A DNA stretch of 64,000 bases, taken from the NCBI RefSeq assembly GCF_013385985.1, contig NZ_JACAOY010000025.1, positions 51,803 to 115,802 on the forward strand, in the 5' to 3' direction. Below, piece after piece: positions 45,225-53,131 of this stretch. How positions within the stretch are numbered: position 1 is the first letter of the stretch; each line of letters opens with the position of its first letter. The translations under genes were made by a program, and so were the position numbers. The notes under the pieces are model-generated. The model was not told the origin of the DNA. It searched no databases and saw nothing but the letters and a program-made list of their open reading frames with translations. Origin of the DNA: Pseudomonas sp. B6002 (GTDB lineage: Bacteria > Pseudomonadota > Gammaproteobacteria > Pseudomonadales > Pseudomonadaceae).

Positions 45225-45920
45225 TTAGTAGAAATCGTAGTAAAACGCCCATTCCCCGGTCACGGTGTGCTTCCAGAACATCAGGCTGCCGTTGTCCACC
45301 ACATTGAGTTGGATCTTGGCGTCTGACGAGATCTGGAACACGAATTCAAAGCCCTCTCCGGGATCGACTCCCGACTGGCAGAACGACGGGTAACCGCCGA
45401 GCTTGTGTTCGTAGGTGTGGGTCACCAGGTCGTAATAGCTCTGGATCACCCCCGCGCGTTCCAGCTTGAGTATTTCGTCCTCAAGCGCCGAGGGAACGCC
45501 GCCGCCATCCCACAGGGGAAAGTCCTGCGGCACCGCCTCGGCCTTTAACGGGAAAGGCTTGAGAAACGTGCCCTCGGCCGTCAGCGTCTTGCGCACCAGT
45601 ACCTCGCCCGGCCCGTATTCGCGTAGCACCCAGTTATCGCCCATGGGCTCGAAATGCTCGGGAAACGGGTCTGACATAAACAGCGTCAGTACCCGTACGC
45701 CTTCCAGCGCCGGGCTGTTGAAGGGCAGGGCGGGCAAGTAGAACTGCGCATAGGGCAGCAACGGCTCCCCCGCCCCGTTGGTGGGGATGCCTTCATCGGG
45801 GCGGAACAGAAAGACATTGCCCAGCCAGCTTTCTTCGTCGGTGCCCGCCGGGCGAAAGCCGCCCGCGATCAGCTTGAGGGCCGGGCGCGCCAGGCGTTGC
45901 TGGATCTCGTGGATATCCAT
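45225..45920 (-). CDS. DUF1963 (YwqG-like) family protein
   Basis: 231 residues from the ATG at 45920. Features include SWLGNVFLFRPDEGIPTNGA, YAQFYLPALPFNSPALEGVR, KLGGYPSFCQSG and the C-terminal FVFQISSDAKIQLNVVDNGS followed by FYYDFY, all typical of DUF1963. No signal peptide. The function of the family is unknown. It shares its strand with the downstream-numbered lipoprotein gene (16-bp gap), so the two may be co-transcribed. Confidence 0.75.
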   Translation of the reverse strand: MDIHEIQQRLARPALKLIAGGFRPAGTDEESWLGNVFLFRPDEGIPTNGAGEPLLPYAQFYLPALPFNSPALEGVRVLTLFMSDPFPEHFEPMGDNWVLREYGPGEVLVRKTLTAEGTFLKPFPLKAEAVPQDFPLWDGGGVPSALEDEILKLERAGVIQSYYDLVTHTYEHKLGGYPSFCQSGVDPGEGFEFVFQISSDAKIQLNVVDNGSLMFWKHTVTGEWAFYYDFY

Positions 45921-45936
45921 GGCGTGTGAGCCTTCC

Positions 45937-46488
45937 TTAGAAATTATCAGCCCAATTGCACAACTTGCTTTCACCCAAAGGCACCAGGGAGCCTTTGATC
46001 TCGCCGACCAACATGCGCTTGAGCGTCACCCCGCATTTGTAGCGGTTGGCGGCGTCCAGTTCGTAGTCCATCCCCGCTTCCGGCACGAAGCTGAACATGT
46101 TGTAGCAACGGTCGCCGATGTAATGAAACGCGATGGGCTGCCCAGCCGGTACCAACAGTTCGGTCATCACCGTGTTACTTGAGTAGCGCGCGACGGGCGC
46201 CATGCCCAGGGTTTCGCCGTTGCGGTCGGCGTAGCCGTCGCGGTTGGCCACCATCACACCCGCGCCGGGCAGGCGGAAGTCAATGCAGCCGGACTTGGGC
46301 ACGCCCCGCACCATGCCGTCGCTCATGACCCGCAGGCGCGCGGTCTCGCCGCTGGTGGGGGAGGTGTAGGGCGTGGAGAACGAGCGCACATCGGTGATAG
46401 CGCCGCAGGCGGTGAGGGTGGCCAGCAGCGTAAGGCCGGCGAAGGTTTTTAACGGGCGTAGCGATGTGAACACAAGGGTCGATTCCAT
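45937..46488 (-). CDS. Putative lipoprotein
   Basis: 183 residues from the ATG at 46488. The N-terminal hydrophobic stretch (LKTFAGLTLLATLTACGA) ends in a lipobox LTAC, so it should be lipidated at Cys. The mature part has SPTSGETARLRVMSDGMVRG and VTELLVPAGQPIAFHYIGD-like strands. No known domain. It probably sits in the outer membrane, since residue +2 after Cys is Gly rather than Asp. It forms a leftward group with DUF1963 and the small gene upstream. Confidence 0.72.
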   Translation of the reverse strand: MESTLVFTSLRPLKTFAGLTLLATLTACGAITDVRSFSTPYTSPTSGETARLRVMSDGMVRGVPKSGCIDFRLPGAGVMVANRDGYADRNGETLGMAPVARYSSNTVMTELLVPAGQPIAFHYIGDRCYNMFSFVPEAGMDYELDAANRYKCGVTLKRMLVGEIKGSLVPLGESKLCNWADNF

Positions 46489-46510
46489 TCGTAGCGGGCA
46501 AAAAACGGGG

Positions 46511-46753
46511 TTACGAAAGCGAAGGGCGCACGCGTTGCCACTCGTTCCAGCAGTCTTCCGGGACGATATCCGGATAACCCCGTTCGGTTTCCATCGCCAG
46601 CGCGGCGCTGAACGGCAGCGCAATACAGGTGGCTGCGTCTCGGACCTCACACACCTCGGTTTCGTTCAGCGGCGCGCCCTTTTTTGCCTCGGCCGCCACA
46701 AGTACGGCCACAAGGGCAGGCACGAAAACCAGGCATAACGGATCGGTAGACAT
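46511..46753 (-). CDS. Small secreted or membrane protein of unknown function
   Basis: 80 residues beginning MSTDPLCLVFVPALVAVLVA, a hydrophobic N-terminus that could be a signal peptide or single membrane helix, then NETEVCEVRDAATCIALPFS and DCWNEWQRVRPS with several Cys. AGGGAAGAAG lies 3 bases upstream of the ATG. It is 22 bp ahead of the lipoprotein gene on the same strand, suggesting an operon of envelope proteins. Confidence 0.6.
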   Translation of the reverse strand: MSTDPLCLVFVPALVAVLVAAEAKKGAPLNETEVCEVRDAATCIALPFSAALAMETERGYPDIVPEDCWNEWQRVRPSLS

Positions 46754-46917
46754 CGGCTTCTTCCCTGAGTGATTGGCGCAAAAGCGTCAGTCTAAACGCG
46801 CACGTCGCCCTGCACACGCGTTCTGCCGCGATCACCACCGAACGTCTGCCCATAGCGCGTGGTCACAGCTTTGCTGATACGCTGCTAATAGCTCAATGCC
46901 ATTCCCTTGGTAGCCCC

Positions 46918-48756
46918 ATGAAAACCCTACGCACCGCCTTCCCGGCCGCCTTTCCCAGCGCCGCCTCCCGCGACTCGGAAACCGCCCTGTCGGACATCGA
47001 ATTCCTGCACCGCATCAGCCTCGACCTGATCGGCGAGCAAGACCTCGAAGCCCTCTACGGCAAGATCGTCGACGCCGCCGTGTCCATCACCGGCTCGCAG
47101 TTCGGCACCATGCAGCTGCTGTGCCCCGAGGGGCACCCGTCTGGCCATGGCGGCCAGTTGCAGCTCTTGTGTTCGCGCGGCTTGCCACCGGAAGCGGTCG
47201 GGTTCTGGCAATGGGTGAGCCCCATGGCCTACAGCAGTTGCACCATGGCCCTGCAGTTGGGCCAGCGCGCCATCATCCCCGACTTCGAAGAATGGTCCGA
47301 GATCGCCGGCACTGAAGACCTGGCCGCCTTCCGCCGTGCGGGCATCCGCTCGGCCCAGACCACGCCGTTGCGCTCCCGCGATGGCCGCCTGCTCGGCATG
47401 ATCTCCACCCACTGGAGCACGCCGCACCAGCCATCCGACCGCGACTTGCGTCTGCTCGACATCCTCGCCCGCCAAGCCGCCGACCTGCTGGAACGCACCA
47501 TCGCCGACGAAGCCCTGCGCGACGCCCAGGCCGAACTGCGCGCCCTCAACGAAACCCTGGAACAGCGCGTGGCCGAACGCACCGCCCTGCTCATGCAGGC
47601 CGAAGAGAAACTGCGCCAATCGCAAAAGATGGAAGCCGTCGGCCAACTCACCGGCGGCCTGGCGCATGACTTCAACAACCTGCTCGCCGGCATCTCCGGC
47701 GCGCTGGAACTGATGAACCGCCGCATCGCCCAGGGCCGCCTGGCCGATGTGGACAAATACATGGTCGCCGCCCAAGGCTCGACCAAACGCGCCGCCGTGC
47801 TCACCCAACGCCTGCTGGCCTTCTCGCGCCGGCAAACCCTGGAACCGCGCGCCACCAACGTCAACACCCTGATGTACGGCATGGCCGAACTCATCCAACG
47901 CACCGTCGGCCCCGGCACCCAGATCGAAACCCTCGGCGCCCCTGATGCCTGGACCGCCTTCGTCGACGTCAGCCAACTGGAAAACGCGCTGCTCAACCTG
48001 TGCATCAACGCCCGCGACGCCATGCCCGAAGGCGGCCGCATCCTGCTTGAAACAGGCAACCACTGGCTCGACGCCAACGCCGCCCGCGCCCTCGACCTCA
48101 CCGACGGCCCGTACCTGCGCCTGAGCGTCACCGACACCGGCACCGGCATGTCCCCCGACGTGATGGCCCACGTGTTCGAACCCTTCTTCACCACCAAACC
48201 CATCGGCCAAGGCACCGGCCTGGGCCTGTCCATGATCTACGGCTTCGCCCAACAATCCGGCGGCCAAGTGCACCTGCACTCCACCGAAGGCGAAGGCACC
48301 TGCGTGTCCCTCTACCTTCCACGCCACCATGGCGCCGCCCCGGGCGACGACCTGCAACCCGGCCAAACCGCCCTCGAAGTCGCCCGGCACGGCGAAACCG
48401 TGCTGCTGGTCGACGACGAATCCACCGTACGCATGCTGCTCGCCGACGTCCTGGGCGAACTGGGCTACACCGTGATCGAAGCGGCTGACAGCGCGGCGGG
48501 GCTGAAACTGTTGAGGTCGGATGTGCATATTGATTTGCTGGTGACGGATGTGGGGTTGCCGGGTGGGATGAATGGGCGGCAGATGGCGGAAGCGGGCATG
48601 GAGCTGCGGCCGGGGTTGAAGACGTTGTTTATTACGGGGTACGCGGAGAATGCGGTGATGGGGTATGGGCAACTGGGGGCGGGGATGGGGGTGTTGACTA
48701 AGCCGTTTGCGGTGGAGGTGTTGGGGGGGAGGGTTAGGGAGTTGTTGGGGAGGTAG
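46918..48756 (+). CDS. GAF-domain hybrid histidine kinase/response regulator
   Basis: 612 residues. GAF domain about 25-195 (FLHRISLDLIGEQDLEALYG). A coiled coil follows (DAQAELRALNETLEQRVAER). HisKA has GGLAHDFNNLLAGISGALEL with the phospho-His near 254. HATPase: LLNLCINARDAMPEGG, VTDTGTGMSPD and GQGTGLGLSMIYGF. The C-terminal receiver (about 492-610) has VLLVDDES, the acceptor Asp in LLVTDVGLPGG and LTKPF. No membrane segment, so a cytosolic sensor. The first ~1.55 kb uses almost only C-ending codons; the last ~270 bases switch to G/T-ending codons. Confidence 0.9.
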   Translation: MKTLRTAFPAAFPSAASRDSETALSDIEFLHRISLDLIGEQDLEALYGKIVDAAVSITGSQFGTMQLLCPEGHPSGHGGQLQLLCSRGLPPEAVGFWQWVSPMAYSSCTMALQLGQRAIIPDFEEWSEIAGTEDLAAFRRAGIRSAQTTPLRSRDGRLLGMISTHWSTPHQPSDRDLRLLDILARQAADLLERTIADEALRDAQAELRALNETLEQRVAERTALLMQAEEKLRQSQKMEAVGQLTGGLAHDFNNLLAGISGALELMNRRIAQGRLADVDKYMVAAQGSTKRAAVLTQRLLAFSRRQTLEPRATNVNTLMYGMAELIQRTVGPGTQIETLGAPDAWTAFVDVSQLENALLNLCINARDAMPEGGRILLETGNHWLDANAARALDLTDGPYLRLSVTDTGTGMSPDVMAHVFEPFFTTKPIGQGTGLGLSMIYGFAQQSGGQVHLHSTEGEGTCVSLYLPRHHGAAPGDDLQPGQTALEVARHGETVLLVDDESTVRMLLADVLGELGYTVIEAADSAAGLKLLRSDVHIDLLVTDVGLPGGMNGRQMAEAGMELRPGLKTLFITGYAENAVMGYGQLGAGMGVLTKPFAVEVLGGRVRELLGR

Positions 48757-48800
48757 GACTTGTCGTTCGGGAGGGCGATTGTTGGCGTGGAGTTTTGGAG

Positions 48801-48831
48801 AAGACTACGCTTAGTGCTGGCGTAGTCTTTT
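48801..48831. terminator. Terminator hairpin between the kinase and HEPN-like genes
   Basis: A perfect 10-bp inverted repeat AAGACTACGC / GCGTAGTCTT with a 9-base loop, followed by a short T stretch in the plus direction. It lies between convergent genes and can serve the kinase transcript. Confidence 0.6.
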
Positions 48832-48849
48832 GCGGTGTTGATATGTGTT

Positions 48850-50244
48850 TTAGGGAGGGGTAATTGGTTGTGGATTGTCTTCCTGCAAGTGAATTAGGTA
48901 TTGATCCAGATGTTCTGCACTTACGTATAGAAGATCGGAAGCAATAATCTTGGCTTTGTCGGTATTTTCGTCTAAGTATTGAGTGGCAAGTTTTTTGAAT
49001 TTTTGGATTGTGCCAAATGAAGCGTTACGTATGTCAATTGCAGAGAATGCGCCGCGATTAGCTGCATGAGTTATATTCATGATTAATTTGAACGCTTCTT
49101 CGGGGGAAAATACTTCCGCCAAAGTTTTCTCAATATCGGAAATGTTTTTCATAAAGCTGTTTGCTGTTTGATAATCGTTGGAGCCTGCTCGCTCATAATA
49201 TTTTTTCAATAGTAAAGGCTTTACAGGGCCGGATTCTGATATGTGGGAGCAAAAATAAGCGCTATAAGCAAATCTTTCAAGGAATGCATCAAATTGTGTG
49301 CCTAGTTTCTCAATGACGAAGTCAAAAGGGTTTTGCTCGAGGAGAGAAACGAATAGAGCGGCAGGATGAAAATGGCTGGTGTGCTCGATTGTAGGCTCTA
49401 CATTCTTAATCTGCTCTGTAACTAAAACAGAGAATCTGTGATAAGTGACCTCGTCAAGATCAGAGAATAATTTTCCGTTCGAGCAAAGCAGCGAAAAAAT
49501 TGCCATTTTATATGCAGTGTTAGATATTTTTTTTTCAATTACATATTTTTTTAGGGCTGAGGCAGCCTCAAGATCCCCCGCTCTGGCCATGCCCGCGAGA
49601 AAAAATCTAGAATTTCTTGCTGTGCCGTTATCGGTCTCTTGGGTTTTATCTAATATTTTAAGAATGAGATATGGGTACGTTTCGTAGTGAATATTTTCGA
49701 GCTCTTTTTTTACCACTTTTGTAATTATATCAATGTTGATGGAGGGGAATAAGTTGGCATTGCTAAGAGATGCCAGAATTTCATCGGCGAGCTGGGTGGT
49801 AGACAAAATAGGTCTGGACAAAAATCTAGATACGGCTTGGTGGTAGACGAAACGTGCTTCCTCCGCCGATGCATGGTGACCTGAAGGGTGGGCAGCTTTG
49901 TTTCTAAGTTTGCGAAGTATTTCAAGGAACTCGGCATCTAGTGTCGAGAAGAGCATGTTTGATTTTAGTTGATCAATTAAGTATGTTTCAAAAACATCTT
50001 GGTCTATGCGTTTTTGTGAGGCTGCTTCAAATATAACTTTTGCCTTTTTGTTTACCTTTCCCAGCTCTCCAAGTTTTTCAATGATATCGTCGAACAATGC
50101 AATAAATGTCAGGACTACTGATGCTCGGTAAGCGCCAGCCATGTAGCAGGCGAGCGATTCCCTCATGTAATCTCGAATATTTTCATTTTTAATAGAGGAT
50201 ACTAGCTCCTCCATGTCCGTTAGGTGCGCCAAAAAAACCTCCAT
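48850..50244 (-). CDS. Uncharacterised AT-rich gene with N-terminal HEPN-like domain
   Basis: Up to 464 residues, helical, no signal peptide. Around residues 28-55 it reads ESLACYMAGAYRASVVLTFI, like the first long helix of HEPN proteins; near residue 112 LRKLRNKAAHPSGHH carries an R-N-x-x-x-H motif (RNKAAH), the HEPN ribonuclease signature. The C-terminal 300 residues are all-helical and not recognised. Base composition is far more AT-rich than neighbours, indicating recent transfer. The start is uncertain: GGAGG lies within codons 2-3, so an in-frame TTG (codon 5) may be used. A defence or toxin-like RNase is the best guess. Confidence 0.68.
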   Translation of the reverse strand: MEVFLAHLTDMEELVSSIKNENIRDYMRESLACYMAGAYRASVVLTFIALFDDIIEKLGELGKVNKKAKVIFEAASQKRIDQDVFETYLIDQLKSNMLFSTLDAEFLEILRKLRNKAAHPSGHHASAEEARFVYHQAVSRFLSRPILSTTQLADEILASLSNANLFPSINIDIITKVVKKELENIHYETYPYLILKILDKTQETDNGTARNSRFFLAGMARAGDLEAASALKKYVIEKKISNTAYKMAIFSLLCSNGKLFSDLDEVTYHRFSVLVTEQIKNVEPTIEHTSHFHPAALFVSLLEQNPFDFVIEKLGTQFDAFLERFAYSAYFCSHISESGPVKPLLLKKYYERAGSNDYQTANSFMKNISDIEKTLAEVFSPEEAFKLIMNITHAANRGAFSAIDIRNASFGTIQKFKKLATQYLDENTDKAKIIASDLLYVSAEHLDQYLIHLQEDNPQPITPP

Positions 50245-50528
50245 GTATAACTTGAATTATTACTTTTTTTGGGGGGGGTCATTGCAAGGTTTCTAGTATG
50301 TCGTCTGCTCAACAAAATTCAATCAATCAAACGAGTCTTGTAATGGCAAATGGCCTCTTCTGGATTGTACAGTTTCTCTGCACCAGAAGGAATTGAATTC
50401 TGTGCTTCGCATCGCCTCTTTTTGGAGCAAAAAGAGAAAAAGGGACGGATTGAGATTAAGTCAGTCCGTCTACTTTTTCCGTGCTACGAATCACGACCAG
50501 ACGACTTCGCGATCTGGATGGCGTGTAA
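50245..50528. other. AT-rich intergenic part of the island
   Basis: This contains a homopolymer run (T7 then G8) at about 50263-50278 just upstream of the HEPN-like gene, and an imperfect inverted repeat at 50437-50478 (AAAAAG and ACGGA on the left, TCCGT and CTTTTT on the right) that may be a terminator or the end of a lost mobile element. A plus-strand frame from 50350 is not credible. No gene is called. Confidence 0.45.
50437..50478. repeat. Imperfect inverted repeat with A/T-run ends
   Basis: Left AAAAAGGGACGGA, right TCCGT then CTTTTT, with a 15-base centre. The layout resembles a bidirectional terminator for the DUF6124 gene, which ends 50 bases away on the minus strand. It could equally be a remnant of an element end. 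Confidence 0.4.
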
Positions 50529-50768
50529 TCAGCTAGTACAAGGCGCTGCTCGGTCGAGAAGCTTGGCTGTAAGCAGCACGCCTAACTCACTCAGTTGATG
50601 AATGGCGAGTGCAATATCACGGTGTTTGCCGGTCAAATCTTCGGATAGGTTAAGCAGCAGAGAGCTGACAGAGGTAAAGGTTTCGTAACTGTTGGTAAGG
50701 AGAGTTTCGTTGTTAGCGTCGGCAACGACGGTGAAGAGGGAGGATGAGTTTGATGGGACTTTTATCAT
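50529..50768 (-). CDS. DUF6124 family protein
   Basis: 79 residues beginning MIKVPSNSSSLFTVVADANN, then ETLLTNSYETFTSVSSLLLN and LTGKHRDIALAIHQLSELGV, matching the small DUF6124 family common and often multicopy in Pseudomonas. It is probably a helical cytosolic protein of unknown role. AGGAATTACGAAT precedes the ATG at 50768. A candidate structured RNA lies 50 bases upstream, in its 5' leader. Confidence 0.78.
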   Translation of the reverse strand: MIKVPSNSSSLFTVVADANNETLLTNSYETFTSVSSLLLNLSEDLTGKHRDIALAIHQLSELGVLLTAKLLDRAAPCTS

Positions 50769-50817
50769 ATTCGTAATTCCTAAGTCAGGCCGACACCTCT
50801 GCGCTACTAAACGAAAG

Positions 50818-50897
50818 GGTGGCAGCTGTACGCAGGTTAGTAGACCGGGGAATTACGCAAAGCCGGCGCGCCCGAAGGCGCCCTACGCACAGCCACC
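50818..50897 (-). ncRNA. Candidate structured 5' leader RNA of the DUF6124 gene
   Basis: Read on the minus strand, an outer stem pairs GGTGGC (50892-50897) with GCCACC (50818-50823) and, across a 3-base bulge, TGTGCGTAGG with CCTGCGTACA (10 pairs including two G-U). Inside are two hairpins: GCGCC-TTCG-GGCGC (50868-50881), with the stable C(UUCG)G tetraloop, and GCCGG / CCGGT around a 14-base loop, again with one G-U. The wobble pairs and tetraloop fit only the minus-strand RNA. The element ends 50 bases before the DUF6124 start. Function unknown. Confidence 0.6.
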
Positions 50898-51089
50898 ATC
50901 AAGCACCGACGGGAATGTCAGATTGATGAAGCTTGTGCACTCAACGTAATTGAACCATCAGGCTACTAAACCCGATCACCGAGAAATTCAGCGACCGCGC
51001 AACCATAGATTCCACCACCCCAGCGCACAAGCCGGCGGATTCTGACGCAGGCGTAGGCAATCGGGCAACCCACTCCCCAGCTTTGGGAA

Positions 51090-51103
51090 ATGTCCTAGGA
51101 CAT
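51090..51103. promoter_or_regulatory. Perfect 14-bp palindrome near the dehydrogenase stop
   Basis: ATGTCCTAGGACAT, 5 bp beyond the 3' end of the leftward dehydrogenase gene. It could be a protein-binding site or a short hairpin; no role can be assigned. Confidence 0.35.
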
Positions 51104-51108
51104 CGCCC

Positions 51109-52098
51109 TCACACCGTCACCACCACCTTGCCCACCTGCTGGTTCGCCTCCAAATACCGATGTGCGTCCTGCACCTCATCCAACCCAAACGTCTTCGCAA
51201 TCACCGGCGCCAACGCGCCCGACGCCAGCCCATCCAAGATGAACGCTTTAGCGCGTTCCAACGCAGCCGGGTCACCGACGATCTCGGCGTACAAATACCC
51301 CTTGAGCGTCAAACATTTCCCCAACACGGTAAACAACGGAAACGGCGTCGGCTCGGCACTCAACGCGCCGTACTCCAGCAAGATCCCGCCCAGGGCCATG
51401 CTTTGGGTGAGGGCTTCGAAGCCCGGCCCGCCGATGGGGTCGAACACCACGCGGGCGCCTTTGCCGTCGGTGAGTTGCATCACGCGTTGCACCAGGTCTT
51501 CTTCGTCGCTGACGATGACGTGGTGGGCGCCGGCGTCGAGCAGGGCTTGTTGTTTGGCGCGGGTGCGGGTGACGGCGATGGCGGTGGCGCCGACGCTGCG
51601 GGCGATCTGGAAGGCGGCGAGGCCGACGCTGCTGGAGGCGGCGGTCACCAGTACGACGTCGCCGGTGGTGAGTTTGGCTTGTTCGACCAGGGCGCCCCAG
51701 GCGGTGACGTATTGCATCCACGAGGCGGCGGCCTGGACGAAGCTGAGGGTGTGCGGGTGTTTGACGGTGAGGTGGGCGGGCACGTTGGCGACTTCGCCGT
51801 AGGTGCCCCAGCGGGCGATGTCGAGCGGTGGTATCACGCTGACGGCGTCGCCCACTTTAAGGTCGGTGACATTGGCACCGACGGCGGCGACCACGCCCGC
51901 CGCTTCGTAGCCCAGGCGGCTGGGGAATTCGGCTTCTTGCAGGTAGGCGTGGTTGCGGAACATCACTTCGGCGCGGTTGAGGCCGAAGGCTTTGACGTCG
52001 ATTTGCACTTCATCGGCAGCGGGGGCGGGGACGTCGATGTCTTCGAGTTTCAAGACGCTGGCGTCGCCGTAGGCGTGGAGTCGGACAATGCGTGCCAT
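51109..52098 (-). CDS. Zinc-type alcohol dehydrogenase/quinone oxidoreductase family protein
   Basis: 329 residues. GroES-like domain: LNRAEVMFRNHAYLQEAEFP and RLGYEAAGVVAAVGANVTDL. Rossmann domain: VVLVTAASSSVGLAAFQIAR near residue 150. No structural zinc cysteines, so nearer to NADPH quinone oxidoreductases. It is divergent from the LysR gene at 52202, its probable regulator. The 3' 280 bases of the coding strand use G-ending codons whereas the rest is C-ending, the same pattern as in the kinase gene on the other side of the AT-rich island. Confidence 0.88.
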   Translation of the reverse strand: MARIVRLHAYGDASVLKLEDIDVPAPAADEVQIDVKAFGLNRAEVMFRNHAYLQEAEFPSRLGYEAAGVVAAVGANVTDLKVGDAVSVIPPLDIARWGTYGEVANVPAHLTVKHPHTLSFVQAAASWMQYVTAWGALVEQAKLTTGDVVLVTAASSSVGLAAFQIARSVGATAIAVTRTRAKQQALLDAGAHHVIVSDEEDLVQRVMQLTDGKGARVVFDPIGGPGFEALTQSMALGGILLEYGALSAEPTPFPLFTVLGKCLTLKGYLYAEIVGDPAALERAKAFILDGLASGALAPVIAKTFGLDEVQDAHRYLEANQQVGKVVVTV

Positions 52099-52201
52099 GG
52101 GGGTAAACCTCGGTGTTGAGCAATAAGGCGTTCAATTTAGGCTTGGGCCGGCACGGGATAAAGGCCTAGGATGGCGCAACACTAGAAACAACGGGTTTCC
52201 A

Positions 52202-53086
52202 ATGGACCGCCTTACCTTGATGGCCACCTTCGTCAAAGCCGTGGAGCTGGGCTCGTTCAGTGCGGTGGCGGATGAGCTGAACCTGTCGCCGCAATTGATC
52301 GGCAAGCAGGTCAAATTGCTGGAGCAACACTTGGGTGTGTCGCTGCTCAACCGCACCACGCGCAAGCAGAGTCTGACCGACTTTGGCCGCACGTTTTACC
52401 CGCGCGCCAAGCTGATTCTGGCGGACATGGACGCCGCCGAAGAAATGGCCGCCGTCACCCGTGGCGTGCCCAGCGGTCGCCTGCGCATCAATGCGCCGGT
52501 CACCTTTGGCGTGAGCACCCTGGCCCCGCGTTTGCTGGAGTACATGGTCAAGTATCCGCAGGTGTCGGTGGACCTGACCTTGTCCAACGAGTTGATCGAC
52601 CTGGTGGAAGACGGCTACGACGTGGTGTTTCGCATCGGCGAGTTGAGCGACAGCGGCCTCACCGCGTTGCCCCTCAAACCGTACCAGATGCTGTTGTGTG
52701 CGGCGCCGGCTTACTTGGCGCGACGGCCCGCTATCACCAGCCCGTGGGATTTGCAGGAGCATGAGTGCCTGGCGTTTGCCTATTCGGATGGGCGCTCGCA
52801 CTTGCAGTTCGACGGGCCGGAAGGCCGGGTGGAGGTGCCGATTACAAGCCGTTTGACGATTAATCAGGGCGACCCGCTGTTGTCGGCGGCGGTCGCCGGG
52901 TTGGGCGTGGTGTTGTTGCCTCAGGAGTTGGTGAACGACGCGCTGCGCAAGGGCACGCTGGTGGCGCTGTTGCCGGACTACCAGGTGCCGGCGTCGCCGA
53001 TGAACCTGTTGTTCACGGCGGGTCGGCAGGTGACGCCGAAGGTGCGCAGTTTTGTGGACTTTGTAAAAGGGGTGTTGGGGCGGTGA
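52202..53086 (+). CDS. LysR family transcriptional regulator
   Basis: 294 residues. HTH: MDRLTLMATFVKAVELGSFS then AVADELNLSPQLIGKQVKLL near residues 1-45. The effector domain is of the PBP2 type found in the CrgA/aldehyde-responsive branch (GRLRINAPVTFGVSTLAP). It is divergent from the oxidoreductase gene with a 103-bp gap and probably controls it. A terminator hairpin follows the stop. Confidence 0.88.
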   Translation: MDRLTLMATFVKAVELGSFSAVADELNLSPQLIGKQVKLLEQHLGVSLLNRTTRKQSLTDFGRTFYPRAKLILADMDAAEEMAAVTRGVPSGRLRINAPVTFGVSTLAPRLLEYMVKYPQVSVDLTLSNELIDLVEDGYDVVFRIGELSDSGLTALPLKPYQMLLCAAPAYLARRPAITSPWDLQEHECLAFAYSDGRSHLQFDGPEGRVEVPITSRLTINQGDPLLSAAVAGLGVVLLPQELVNDALRKGTLVALLPDYQVPASPMNLLFTAGRQVTPKVRSFVDFVKGVLGR

Positions 53087-53093
53087 TCGAGGG

Positions 53094-53129
53094 GGGGCGG
53101 GCCAGCGTCAGCATGGCTCGCCCCTTTTT
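53094..53129 (+). terminator. Rho-independent terminator after the LysR gene
   Basis: GGGGCGGGCC (53094-53103) pairs with GGCTCGCCCC (53115-53124), one G-U pair, 11-base loop, followed by TTTTTC. It lies 8 bp beyond the stop and faces the convergent serine hydrolase gene. Confidence 0.8.
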
Positions 53130-53131
53130 CG

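Larger units (their letters stand above)
50769..51108. other. Intergenic region holding the DUF6124 leader and a 14-bp palindrome
   Basis: 340 bases between the DUF6124 start and the alcohol dehydrogenase stop. The left third contains the structured leader (50818-50897). The far right holds the palindrome ATGTCCTAGGACAT (51090-51103). The middle 190 bases show no gene or repeat and probably include the DUF6124 promoter. Confidence 0.5.

Noticed and set aside
46927..48672. A 581-codon antisense frame over the kinase gene
   Set aside because: The C-ending codon bias of the kinase gene removes stops on the opposite strand; the translation is low-complexity Gly/Val/His/Gln.
50350..50598. An 82-codon plus-strand frame in the AT-rich island
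   Set aside because: It overlaps the DUF6124 gene antisense, includes the inverted repeat at 50437-50478, and has no good ribosome site or family similarity.
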